From: JAKIWV01 sp963773945
GTDB lineage: Archaea > Thermoplasmatota > Thermoplasmata > Lutacidiplasmatales > UBA184
DNA: 64,000 nucleotides
Reading direction: 5' to 3'
Assembly: GCA_963773945.1 (NCBI GenBank)
Contig: CAVZDD010000005.1
Coordinates: 310,001-374,000 of the forward strand
Positions 45,690 through 53,720 of this stretch are shown here, in pieces (the first letter of the stretch is position 1; every line of letters starts with the position of its first letter). Both the position numbers and the translations under genes were made by a program. Below the pieces are notes generated by a model. That model made no database searches. It worked only from the letters and a program-made list of their open reading frames with translations, and had not been told where the DNA came from.

Positions 45690-47036
45690 CTAACGCGCCG
45701 GGACCGGGTACGCGACCCCCTTCTCCGGGGAGATGACCGTTGTCCCCTTCGGGTGAAACTCGTCGGGGTGTTCGGTGTGGATCGGGAACGTGGTCGTGGA
45801 CTTGAGGCGCCCGGCGATGGCGAGGAGTTCCGCACCCGAACAATGCCCCGACGCGTGGAGCGAATGCTTCCGCAGGTCGAAGTGCTGGAGCCAGTTCTTC
45901 AGGACCTCGGCTTCGAGGTCCTCCTCCGAGAACGGCTCGCTCATCGAGTAAACGAACGGGCTCCCCCTAGGAGGGCGCAGGTCGATCAGCTCGGGGAAGT
46001 GCATCATCTCCAGCATCAGGAAGAGTCTCTTGCCGTTCGAGCGAACGTACTCCGCGTCGACGGCGCCCGTCAGGAACGGCTCTTCCCACTTGAAGTAGGT
46101 CTTTTTTGGCCGCTCATAGACGAGCAGGTCGGAGGTCTGGCCCGGGATTGGGACCTTGGGGAATCCCGGCTTCCCCGCCACCGCGGACAGCAGAAACGCC
46201 GTCTTGAGCGAAACGACGAACGAACGTCCGGCGGTTTGGGCCGCCTGGTAGAGGGTGCCGATGCGGTCGATGTCACGGGGATAGCACGTGCCCAGGACCA
46301 GGTCCGAGGTCGCCTCCAGGACGCGGTCGACTTCGTCCCGCACCGATTTCTCAGTGAAATTCTTCCGGGGGTCGGGACCGACGCGGGTGCCCTCGGTGAT
46401 GAACGCTGACGGCTCCTCGTGCGCCGCGGCCTCGAGAAACGCTTCGGTCAACGCGGCGCGGGGGCCGTGCTGGCGGAAATCTCCGGTGTACGCGACCGTG
46501 CCCGCGGAGGTCCGTACCAGGTATCCGTAGGCGCCCGGGATGGAATGGTCGACCGGGTGCGGCACGACCTCGAGGTTGCCGAGCCGGACCGGTGTGCGCG
46601 GCGTGAGGATCTTCCACGGGTGGGTGCCATACCCTCCACGACCCGAGGTTTGGATGGCATCGAGGAGGACTTTCGTGTCCTCGCCGAGGTACACCGGGAT
46701 ATCCGGGTCGATGTGCTTGAGGTAGCCGGCGTGGTCGAAGTGGGCGTGCGTGATGAAGACGGCGTCGATCCGGGGCGCCTCATACGGCAGGTCGGCGCCG
46801 TGGAGGGCCTCCCGTGAGTAGAGTCCCGGAACTCGAGGAATGAGGTCGAACTCCAGCAGGTCCTTGACCGGGCTCGTGGAACGGGGCTGCAGAAAGTTGA
46901 GGTAGAACTCGTCGTATCGCGGAGAGAACGACGGGCCGAAGTCGAACAATATTCGTTCCGGCCCGTCCTCGACGAGGATCTTGTTGCCGCCGATCTCCCG
47001 GACCCCGCCGAGGAAAGTGATCGACGGCTCGACCAT
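45690..47036 (-). CDS. rnj: Ribonuclease J (archaeal)
   Basis: A 448-residue metallo-beta-lactamase/beta-CASP ribonuclease, a 5'-3' exonuclease in archaea. It begins ITFLGGVREIGGNKILVED, has the metal motif THAHFDHAGYL, then VDHSIPGAYGYL, YTGDFRQHG, and the late beta-CASP motifs HASGHCSGAELL and HTEHPDEF. It complements the endonuclease FttA (5151-7054) and the exosome (49617-52035), both in this window. ATG at 47036, 40 bases upstream of the radB start. Confidence 0.92.
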   Translation of the reverse strand: MVEPSITFLGGVREIGGNKILVEDGPERILFDFGPSFSPRYDEFYLNFLQPRSTSPVKDLLEFDLIPRVPGLYSREALHGADLPYEAPRIDAVFITHAHFDHAGYLKHIDPDIPVYLGEDTKVLLDAIQTSGRGGYGTHPWKILTPRTPVRLGNLEVVPHPVDHSIPGAYGYLVRTSAGTVAYTGDFRQHGPRAALTEAFLEAAAHEEPSAFITEGTRVGPDPRKNFTEKSVRDEVDRVLEATSDLVLGTCYPRDIDRIGTLYQAAQTAGRSFVVSLKTAFLLSAVAGKPGFPKVPIPGQTSDLLVYERPKKTYFKWEEPFLTGAVDAEYVRSNGKRLFLMLEMMHFPELIDLRPPRGSPFVYSMSEPFSEEDLEAEVLKNWLQHFDLRKHSLHASGHCSGAELLAIAGRLKSTTTFPIHTEHPDEFHPKGTTVISPEKGVAYPVPAR

Positions 47037-47061
47037 CCTCGGCCCGACCCGGCGGTCGGGT

Positions 47062-47283
47062 TTAGGCTTTGTTGGAAACCACCTCCGTCGCGGTCGAGCC
47101 GGACCGGAAGGACCAGAAGTGCCGGCGCGGCGGCGTCGGGTGCTCCTTGATGGCGGCCAAGGCCTGGAGGATCACCGTCCGGGAGTCCTCCTGGGGGTAC
47201 TCGAGGCGCGTGTAGTCGGCCACCTCGCGGGCGTAATCGGGTCGGCTCATCTCGGCGATTCGGGCGCTGGGGATTCCAAACAT
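47062..47283 (-). CDS. Hypothetical protein, 73 residues
   Basis: Starts at ATG 47283 behind a strong GGAGGTGAGG. It reads MFGIPSARIAEMSRPDYARE, then a YTRLEYPQEDSR segment and a helical part (TVILQALAAIKEHP). No family is recognised. It is transcribed divergently from the HTH regulator at 47394 and ends 25 bases before the RNase J start, so it may share the RNase J message. Confidence 0.62.
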   Translation of the reverse strand: MFGIPSARIAEMSRPDYAREVADYTRLEYPQEDSRTVILQALAAIKEHPTPPRRHFWSFRSGSTATEVVSNKA

Positions 47284-47393
47284 GGGTTCCTCACCTCCCC
47301 TAAGACACGCGGAACGAAGGCCGTGGACCCGCGTAGGGCGGCCGTCGTACCGACGGCTCAACACGTATCTACCCCCCGGGCCTTCGAGAGCCG

Positions 47394-48131
47394 ATGACGC
47401 TGTGGGAGATCTCGTTCCGAAGCCGGTTCGACTATCCGTTCATCGACCTGTCCCGGCAATTCCCGGACACGCCGATCTCGATGTGGTGCCTGTGGGACAA
47501 GGAACTGCTCCAGGTGCCCACCCGCGACGCGGCCACCCTCGCCGGCATCGAGAAGGGGATCCGAAAGGCCGGTCACGTGGTCGAGGAGTGGGTCGACGCG
47601 GGGCAGGGCCGAATCTTTCTCCTGAACTGCACCTGCGAGAAGTACCGCAGCGTCTGGACGATCGAAGAGGAGCACGAGTGTATGGACACCCCGCCGGCGG
47701 TCTATCGGGACGGCTGGGGGTACTTCCGGATGCTCAGCCTCAACGACGGCCGCACCCGGGCACTCTTCCAGGAGATGAACCGGAACGGCCCGACAGAGCT
47801 CATCCGGAAGCGGGAGCTTCCCTTGAGTTCCCTCCCCACCAACATCTGGGTCCACGGATTGTTCAGTGAGCTCACGCCGAAGCAGCGGGACGCGATGCTC
47901 CAGGCCCACCGATACGGATACTACTCTTCCCCGCGACAGATCAAGACGGAAAATATCGCCAAGGGATTGGGCCTGAGCCGGTCGACGTACGAAGAGCACC
48001 TCCGCAAGGCGGAGAACCGGATCCTGACCGCCCTGGTGCCGTATCTCGAGCTCTACTCGACCGCCACGCACTCCCCGAAGGCACTTCCGCTGCCGCACAC
48101 CGAGACCGTCGCCCCCGCGGCGGCCTCGTAG
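47394..48131 (+). CDS. Bacterio-opsin activator (Bat/HTH_10)-type transcriptional regulator
   Basis: A 245-residue regulator. The N-terminal 150 residues form a sensing domain of the Bat-associated type (FIDLSRQFPDTPISMWCLW, NCTCEKYRSVW). The C-terminal HTH_10 domain is near residue 160-215: LTPKQRDAMLQAHRYGYY, then IAKGLGLSRSTYEEHLRKAE. Such proteins are common in Haloarchaea and Thermoplasmatota. Target genes are unknown; the divergent 73-residue gene is one candidate. ATG at 47394. The VOC gene follows after 8 bases. Confidence 0.87.
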   Translation: MTLWEISFRSRFDYPFIDLSRQFPDTPISMWCLWDKELLQVPTRDAATLAGIEKGIRKAGHVVEEWVDAGQGRIFLLNCTCEKYRSVWTIEEEHECMDTPPAVYRDGWGYFRMLSLNDGRTRALFQEMNRNGPTELIRKRELPLSSLPTNIWVHGLFSELTPKQRDAMLQAHRYGYYSSPRQIKTENIAKGLGLSRSTYEEHLRKAENRILTALVPYLELYSTATHSPKALPLPHTETVAPAAAS

Positions 48132-48139
48132 GGGGGATC

Positions 48140-48532
48140 ATGGCGCTCGTCTATTCCGGGATCCGGGTGTCCGACCCCGACCGGTCAGTGCAATTCTACA
48201 CGCAGGGGTTAGGTCTCAAGGAGACGGGTCGAGGCCACATGAGCCACGGGGGGCTTTTCATCGGACTTCAGGACCCCAACACGATGCAGCAGCTGGAGTT
48301 GAACTGGTATCCCGCCGACTCCCCGTACCACACGCCCTACACGGTCGGGGAGGGACTCGACCACCTGGGGTTCGAGGTAGAGGACGCCCCGGCGCTCTAC
48401 AAGCGTCTCCTGCTCCTCGGGGCGACGCCCGCGATCGACCCTTGGCTCGAGCAGGAAAAGTACTGGATCGGATTCGTCCGAGACCCCGATGGGATCTGGA
48501 TCGAGATTCAGAGCCCAGTCCGGAAGGATTAG
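48140..48532 (+). CDS. VOC-family (glyoxalase/dioxygenase-like) protein
   Basis: A 130-residue protein with two beta-alpha-beta-beta-beta modules. It begins YSGIRVSDPDRSVQFYTQGL and the second module contains GLDHLGFEVEDAPALYKRLL, ending VRDPDGIWIEIQS. Metal ligands are plausible (Glu and His), but the substrate is unknown. It follows the HTH regulator by 8 bases and may be co-transcribed with it. Confidence 0.85.
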   Translation: MALVYSGIRVSDPDRSVQFYTQGLGLKETGRGHMSHGGLFIGLQDPNTMQQLELNWYPADSPYHTPYTVGEGLDHLGFEVEDAPALYKRLLLLGATPAIDPWLEQEKYWIGFVRDPDGIWIEIQSPVRKD

Positions 48533-48664
48533 CGTTTCGCCGATCCGTCGGAGAATGATGGAGGGTCCCCGAAGGGTCCCTGGCCTGGTCGTGCCGAATT
48601 CGAGGGCATTGACCACGGCGAAGGCGCGATTCCTCGCCACGACGTGAAATCACCGATCGGGGGA

Positions 48665-49114
48665 CTACGCTCTTCCGGAACTCAGGTAGGGTCCCAAGAC
48701 CGACTCGCAGACGAATGCGCCGATGATGATCACCCACAGGGACGTCGCATACCAACTCCACGGCACGTCGGTCCATCCGGCCAGGGTGGTCAGCCCTACC
48801 ACCCCCAGCGCCGGTAGGAGCACCCCCATGATCCAGCAATGGGTACGTCCACACCGAATCGCGTTGACCAGACAGGTCCCGCCCAGCCATGCACTCCCAC
48901 CTACCCACAGGGCCCCGACCACTTCGGGCGTCGCTAATCCGAGCGAGCCGATCGCCGACGCGGCAACCAATACCCCGATCGGCGCGCCCCAAAGGGCAAT
49001 CCCGAGGGCCCCCCGGGCAAAATCCCTCGCCCGGGCACCGGAGGGACCCAGCACTCGGAGGGCCGGAAGGTCCGGCGGCCTGCCGTTGTCTCTGCGACTC
49101 ACGTTTGAGTCCAC
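48665..49114 (-). CDS. Small membrane protein with CGRTHC motif
   Basis: A 149-residue protein with four to five hydrophobic segments. The segment CLVNAIRCGRTHCWIMGVLL recalls the RCGRxHCYxTGP motif of an uncharacterised membrane family seen in many bacteria and archaea. Start GTG 49114. It lies 45 bases after rpoP on the same strand, at the end of the exosome superoperon. A 132-base gap (48533-48664) separates it from the VOC gene and holds nothing I can identify. Confidence 0.68.
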   Translation of the reverse strand: MDSNVSRRDNGRPPDLPALRVLGPSGARARDFARGALGIALWGAPIGVLVAASAIGSLGLATPEVVGALWVGGSAWLGGTCLVNAIRCGRTHCWIMGVLLPALGVVGLTTLAGWTDVPWSWYATSLWVIIIGAFVCESVLGPYLSSGRA

Positions 49115-49159
49115 GCCCGGGGATGCCGGCCCCCGGCTTAGCCCTGCCGGGGCCCGGGA

Positions 49160-49294
49160 TCAACGGGCTTTCAGGACCTTCTTCACGTTGGGATGTTCCT
49201 TAGTGAAGATCTTCCCGCCGCAGTTATCGCAGCGGACGCCGAAGAGGTTCGCGTCGCTGGGCAACGCTTCCCCGCAACGAATGCATCGGAACAT
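49160..49294 (-). CDS. rpoP: DNA-directed RNA polymerase subunit P (Rpb12-like)
   Basis: A 44-residue zinc ribbon too short for most gene callers. It reads MFRCIRCGEALPS, then VRCDNCGGKIFTK and ends NVKKVLKAR. The C-x2-C ... C-x2-C spacing and the terminal VKKV-basic segment are those of archaeal RpoP. The position directly after rpl37ae is the standard archaeal order. ATG 49294, 29 bases after the rpl37ae stop. Confidence 0.9.
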   Translation of the reverse strand: MFRCIRCGEALPSDANLFGVRCDNCGGKIFTKEHPNVKKVLKAR

Positions 49295-49323
49295 GGAACG
49301 GTTTACTCCCGGGGATACTTCAG

Positions 49324-49611
49324 CTAACGCTTACCGGCGGGTTTCGGGGCCCCCGGTTCGGCGGTGGCCTTCTCCTGGCGGGTGATCGGAGGGGGCGCGA
49401 CGTAAACGTAGGCCGGTCCGGAGACGCGCACGCCGCAGCGCTGGCATTCGTAGATCCCCGAGGCTACGCGCCAGAGGGTGACGGTCGAGCACTGGGGGCA
49501 GGTGTTGGCCTTGTGCTGGGCGCGGTCGATCTCGAGGATCCGGCGGCGGATCTTGATCCCGTACCGGGGACCCATCCAGCCCGTCGAGCCGACCTTCTTG
49601 GTTCGCCGCAT
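49324..49611 (-). CDS. rpl37ae: Ribosomal protein L37Ae
   Basis: A 95-residue large-subunit protein with a zinc ribbon. It begins RRTKKVGSTGWMGPRYGIKI and has TCPQCSTVTLWRVASGIYEC then QRCG. A 25-residue flexible C-terminal tail is longer than usual. It starts 5 bases after the rrp42 stop, as in the conserved archaeal superoperon. Confidence 0.94.
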   Translation of the reverse strand: MRRTKKVGSTGWMGPRYGIKIRRRILEIDRAQHKANTCPQCSTVTLWRVASGIYECQRCGVRVSGPAYVYVAPPPITRQEKATAEPGAPKPAGKR

Positions 49612-49616
49612 CGTTC

Positions 49617-50399
49617 CTACGTTCCGCGCACGAGGGTCCGGAGCCGGTCGCCATGCCGGAACGCCCGTTCGACGGTCTCTACGACCTCGTCGGGGGAGAA
49701 CGCCCCGATTTTACCCTTTTGCATGGCCACAACGTTCCCCAATTCGTCCGTGGCCACCGTGAGACGGCCCTGGCCGGCGGTCTCTTCCTCGAACGTCGGG
49801 TCGGCGACGATCTTGTCGCCCAGGCGCACGAAGGTGCATTCGACGGGGAAATGGCTCACCTCGAGCGGGTAATCATGCTCGCCGAGGCCGAACTTCTTGG
49901 CCGGCATCGTGGCGTGCGTGAGCGCGCCCAGCGCGGCCAGCTGCGCCGCATCGATCAGATTGCCGGCGTGGTCGAGACAGTGGATATCGACGAAGCAGGT
50001 CCAGCACTTCTCGGCCGGCGTGACGCAGAGCTTGGCCAGGTCAATGGTTTCGGCGGCCCGGATGGACCGGTCGACGACCCGGGAGAGCTCGATGGCCTCC
50101 GGTTGCGGCGGGCCCGGCTCGAAGGTCGGGGAGGAGAGCGCGATGAGCTCGGCGTTCGTGGTCAGCACGCCGGCGTTCGGGGTATCCGGGAACGGTTTCC
50201 CGATCTCCAGCTTGACGCCGCAGAGCACGGTGGTCGCTCCGATGTGGACCAGCGCCGACCCGTCGGCGCTCTTGACATAGCCCGGCTCGACCTTCACCGG
50301 CCGCCATTCGTCGACGCCCCGGCCGTCCAACCGGTGCCCGCTGCGGGCCAGGTCGATGATGTGCGTGGTCTGGATCTCGGCGGCCACGACCTCGCTCAT
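49617..50399 (-). CDS. rrp42: Exosome complex component Rrp42
   Basis: The non-catalytic RNase PH-like subunit of the exosome ring (260 residues). RLDGRGVDEWRPVKVEPGYV is the entry segment, and KCWTCFVDIHCLDHAGNLID and FPVECTFVRLGDKIVADPT are family motifs. It forms the hexamer with Rrp41, which holds the active site. ATG 50399 overlaps the rrp41 stop (ATGA). Confidence 0.95.
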   Translation of the reverse strand: MSEVVAAEIQTTHIIDLARSGHRLDGRGVDEWRPVKVEPGYVKSADGSALVHIGATTVLCGVKLEIGKPFPDTPNAGVLTTNAELIALSSPTFEPGPPQPEAIELSRVVDRSIRAAETIDLAKLCVTPAEKCWTCFVDIHCLDHAGNLIDAAQLAALGALTHATMPAKKFGLGEHDYPLEVSHFPVECTFVRLGDKIVADPTFEEETAGQGRLTVATDELGNVVAMQKGKIGAFSPDEVVETVERAFRHGDRLRTLVRGT

Positions 50400-51157
50400 G
50401 CCGGTACCCCCTCCGCGGGGGCGCCCGCCGGGACGTCGTACCGGGTCCGGAGCGCTTGGCGCATTCGTTCGTAGATGTCGCGGCACCCTTTCGTGCCGAG
50501 GTCGAGCGCTTGACGGAGCTCGTCCCGGTTCAGGTGCCCCTCCATCTGGATGAGCACGAGGCGACCGGACTGCGGCACGAGCGCCAGTGGCATGTCGGCC
50601 TCGCCGAAGTTGTCTTCCTCTTTCTTGAGGTCGAGCGCGATGCGTCCCGCGACTTTACCCACCGCGACCGAGGCCACGAGGTCCGCCATGGGAATGCCGG
50701 CGTCGGCGAGGGCGAGGGAGGCGGCTACGAGCCCGGCACATCGGGTGCCTGCGTTCGCCTGCAGGACCTCGATGTAGATGTCGATGCTCGTCTTCGGGAA
50801 TTCCTCCGTGAAGACGACCGATTCGAACGCCTCGGTGATGACCTTGGAGATCTCTTGCGACCGGCGGTCCTGGCCCGGTCGCTTCCGCTCGTCGACCGAG
50901 AAGGCCGCCATGTTGTAGCGGCACTGGATGATCGCCTTCGAGGTCTGCATCAGGTGGCGGGGGTGCACCTCGCGCGGGCCGTACACCGCCGCCATGACCT
51001 TGTTCTCTCCCCATTCCACGAACGCCGACCCGTCGGCGCGCGTGAGTGGTCCGACCTTCATCGAGATCGATCGTAGCTCGTCGAGCCGGCGACCGTCGAT
51101 CCGACGGCCCTCGGCGTTGAGCAGCTCAGGGACTTCTTTGGCTCCTACGCTTCCCAT
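50396..51157 (-). CDS. rrp41: Exosome complex exonuclease Rrp41
   Basis: The catalytic RNase PH-like subunit (253 residues): 3'-5' phosphorolytic decay and tailing of RNA. Motifs RRIDGRRLDELRSISMKVG, AAVYGPREVHPRH and CRYNMAAFSVDERKRPG are present, with the catalytic acidic residues in LKKEEDNFGEADMPLAL. The tail is Ala/Pro rich. ATG 51157, overlapping the end of rrp4 by 13 bases. Confidence 0.95.
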   Translation of the reverse strand: MGSVGAKEVPELLNAEGRRIDGRRLDELRSISMKVGPLTRADGSAFVEWGENKVMAAVYGPREVHPRHLMQTSKAIIQCRYNMAAFSVDERKRPGQDRRSQEISKVITEAFESVVFTEEFPKTSIDIYIEVLQANAGTRCAGLVAASLALADAGIPMADLVASVAVGKVAGRIALDLKKEEDNFGEADMPLALVPQSGRLVLIQMEGHLNRDELRQALDLGTKGCRDIYERMRQALRTRYDVPAGAPAEGVPA

Positions 51158-52035
51158 GGTCCTTCTCCTTCGTTTGTAGTAGTGTGTGGAACGTCAGGTC
51201 TCGGCGGGGCGTCTCCCGCATCGTCGTCGGACGGCGAGGAACCCTCGTCGAACCGGTCCGGCCGCGTTCGGTCGACCCCCTCCGGGCCGGGGGCCCGGGG
51301 ACCGGTATCGTCCGTCGGTCCCGTCATTTGGAGGAATCCCTCGATACGCTCGGTCAGGCCGGGGCGTTGCCCTTCCTCCTCGATGATCCGGAGGCACTCC
51401 CGGACCCGTTGGATCCCTTCGGAACTTCCCTCGACCCAGATCCGGCCGTTCTGGCCGACCGCCACCCGGGTGCCGGTCAACTGGGTGATGGTGTGGATCA
51501 TGGAACCGCCCTTGCCGATCACGCGGGGGATCTTGGCCGGCGAGATGGTCACGAGCGTGCCGCCGCTCAGTTTGCCCAGGTCGTCGCCCTTCATCGTCAC
51601 GCCGATCTTCCCGGTCGCGTCGAGGTTCTCGACCGCCACGAGGACGGCGTCCCCGATGCGCAGGTACTGGTCGAGCTCGCCGGGTCCGGGTTCCCACGGG
51701 GTTCCGCTCGTGTGGAGGGGGGCCCATCGCGAGGCATCGATGTCGAGGAGGTAGAAGGTCTTCTGAACGTCCTGGACCACGCCGACGATCACGTCGTGCG
51801 GCTTGGGGACGTAGCGGCCCGCGAAGGGAACGACCCGGATGAACGGCTCTCGCCACGTGGCGTAACCCATCACGCTGGCAAAGACGCGCTTGCCGACGCG
51901 ATATGTCCCGAACCCCGGTTGGAGACCCCGATCGGGGATCTCGTCGCCCGGAAGAACTAGAACCTTAGGTTCGCTGTGCGGAGGTTTACCTCCGCGGTCG
52001 CGCCCACGATGGCGCGGCCCCTGACCGTTGCCCAT
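51145..52035 (-). CDS. rrp4: Exosome complex RNA-binding protein Rrp4
   Basis: Cap subunit of the exosome (296 residues) that feeds RNA into the ring. The N-terminal domain is followed by an S1 domain (VIVGVVQDVQKTFYLLDID) and a KH domain (IPRVIGKGGSMIHTITQ). About 60 residues beyond the KH domain are acidic and low-complexity, longer than in most Rrp4 proteins. The first 20 residues are basic. Start ATG 52035, after sbds. Confidence 0.94.
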   Translation of the reverse strand: MGNGQGPRHRGRDRGGKPPHSEPKVLVLPGDEIPDRGLQPGFGTYRVGKRVFASVMGYATWREPFIRVVPFAGRYVPKPHDVIVGVVQDVQKTFYLLDIDASRWAPLHTSGTPWEPGPGELDQYLRIGDAVLVAVENLDATGKIGVTMKGDDLGKLSGGTLVTISPAKIPRVIGKGGSMIHTITQLTGTRVAVGQNGRIWVEGSSEGIQRVRECLRIIEEEGQRPGLTERIEGFLQMTGPTDDTGPRAPGPEGVDRTRPDRFDEGSSPSDDDAGDAPPRPDVPHTTTNEGEGPWEA

Positions 52036-52071
52036 TGCGTTCCTGTCACCGAGGCGTCCGACCGAAGGTCG

Positions 52072-52797
52072 CTATTTAACGCGAGCGGCTTCGGCGGCGC
52101 CTTTCGTCCGCGCGTTGAGCTTCTCGAGCAACTCGGTCTGGACGCCGGCAGGGATTTCGAGAATCGCACTCCAGCTTCCGTCGCTGCCCCAGGCCTCCTC
52201 GGAGAGCTTGCCCATCCCTTTGAGATCGCCGATGACGCGGGGATAGTGCTGGCCGGGTACGTGGAGCTTCATTCGGACCGTATCGAAGCGGATCGGGAGC
52301 AGAGGACGGAGCTTCGCCAGAATCTCCTGGATCTGGGCGTCCGCGGGCCGGAACGGGTCGACGTGGACCTTGGCCTCTTCCATGGCCGCCTCGATCCGGG
52401 CCGCCGGGTGCGGGGCCCCTGTCTGGGGGTTCATCGCGTTGCGCGCGATCGCCGCGACGATCTGCCGGTGCTTGACGGCCGCCAGCTGGTGGCGCTGCTC
52501 GGTGGTAACCTGGACTTCGCCCTTCTGAATGATCTGCCGGGCGATCTCGAGGTAATCGGAGGTATGGAAGATCTGCTGGAGGTACTCCTCGGAGATCTTG
52601 TCGCCCTTGCGTGCGTCCTTGTAGATGTGCTCACTGGACAGTCGGTCCCGAAGGTTGACGGTCTTTCCGTCCCGGATCTCTTGGACCGCGACCGGGTCGA
52701 CGAGGACTTCGAACCGAGACCCTTCGTGTTCCCAGCGGGCCACCACGGCATCGTCAGGCTCGCGTCGCGTCGATCGGTGTCGCTCCGGTTGGAACAT
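52072..52797 (-). CDS. sdo1: Ribosome maturation protein SBDS homologue (Sdo1)
   Basis: 241-residue Shwachman-Bodian-Diamond protein, a large-subunit maturation factor. It has FEVLVDPVAVQEIRDGK, SSEHIYKDARKGDKISEE, the QIIQKGEVQVTTEQR segment and the C-terminal ferredoxin-like domain with RMKLHVPGQHYPRVIGDL. ATG 52797. It lies 41 bases after psmA and 36 before rrp4. Confidence 0.95.
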   Translation of the reverse strand: MFQPERHRSTRREPDDAVVARWEHEGSRFEVLVDPVAVQEIRDGKTVNLRDRLSSEHIYKDARKGDKISEEYLQQIFHTSDYLEIARQIIQKGEVQVTTEQRHQLAAVKHRQIVAAIARNAMNPQTGAPHPAARIEAAMEEAKVHVDPFRPADAQIQEILAKLRPLLPIRFDTVRMKLHVPGQHYPRVIGDLKGMGKLSEEAWGSDGSWSAILEIPAGVQTELLEKLNARTKGAAEAARVK

Positions 52798-52838
52798 GCG
52801 TTTCTCTCCGGCCCTTCGTTGCCGGGTGCCGGGTCGGC

Positions 52839-53594
52839 CTAGGAACGGCTCGACTTGGCCGCGCCCGACGGAGGTGGAAGACGCGCAGCGTACTTTTGGA
52901 TTTCCTCGGGTAGCAGCCGCGTGAATCCCTTGCCTTCCACGAGGGTGCAGACCTCGACCTGGGTCAGGCTGGCCCCCTCATCCAACGACGCCCGGAGGCC
53001 CTCGAGGGCCAGTAGGATCGCCTCATCGACGTCCATTCCGTCCCGGTACTTGTGCTCGAACAGCTCCATCGCGGGACCCTTGTTCCCGCCGGTTGCGGTG
53101 GCCGAAAAGCTGGTCAGCGAGCCGGACGGCTCGGTTTCGAAGAGGTGGAAGCCGACGTCGTCGTACCCGCCGACCAGCAACGCGGTTCCGAACGGGCGGA
53201 CACCGCCGAACTGGGTGTACTGTTGCTTGTAATCGCAGATGCGGCGAACGAGCAGCTCGAGCGGCATCGGCTCGGCATAGGTGACCTTGTTGATCTGAGC
53301 CGCGAGACGGGCGTAATCGACCAGGACCCGCGCATCGGCCACGAGGCCCGCCGTGGCGCAGGCCACGTGCTCATCGATCTGGTGAACCTTCTCGAGACTG
53401 CTGGGCTCGGCGAGCTTGGGGTTCGGGATGCGGCGGTCGGCTACAAGGACCAGACCGTTCTTGAAAATCACACCGGCCGTGGTCGCGCCGCGTCGGACCG
53501 CCTCGCGCGCGTACTCGACCTGGAAGAGCCGGCCATCGGGAGAGAAGACCGTAATGGCGCGGTCGTAGGCCATCTGGCCCGGCTGCATCTCCAT
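52839..53594 (-). CDS. psmA: Proteasome subunit alpha
   Basis: The outer-ring subunit of the 20S proteasome (251 residues). MAYDRAITVFSPDGRLFQVE contains the YDR gate motif, followed by EYAREAVRRGATTAGV. It forms the gate that regulators such as PAN open. ATG 53594 (or 53588). First gene of psmA-sbds-rrp4-rrp41-rrp42-rpl37ae-rpoP; TATA box at 53631-53640. Confidence 0.95.
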   Translation of the reverse strand: MEMQPGQMAYDRAITVFSPDGRLFQVEYAREAVRRGATTAGVIFKNGLVLVADRRIPNPKLAEPSSLEKVHQIDEHVACATAGLVADARVLVDYARLAAQINKVTYAEPMPLELLVRRICDYKQQYTQFGGVRPFGTALLVGGYDDVGFHLFETEPSGSLTSFSATATGGNKGPAMELFEHKYRDGMDVDEAILLALEGLRASLDEGASLTQVEVCTLVEGKGFTRLLPEEIQKYAARLPPPSGAAKSSRS

Positions 53595-53630
53595 GAATTG
53601 GTGCCTCGGTTGCGGCCCACCAATGGGGGG

Positions 53631-53640
53631 TTTATAAGTG
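53631..53640 (-). promoter_or_regulatory. TATA box of the psmA-exosome superoperon
   Basis: Minus strand CACTTATAAA, about 40 bases before psmA ATG. It predicts a leader of about 16 bases. On the other side of the gap, TCTAATGC near 53692 may serve the divergent 53721 gene. Confidence 0.62.
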
Positions 53641-53720
53641 ATACCGGGTGCGGACGTTATCGAGAGACGCCGGCGAGCAAAGACGGCAGCGTCTAATGCG
53701 TTCCGGGGTCTCGACGGCGC

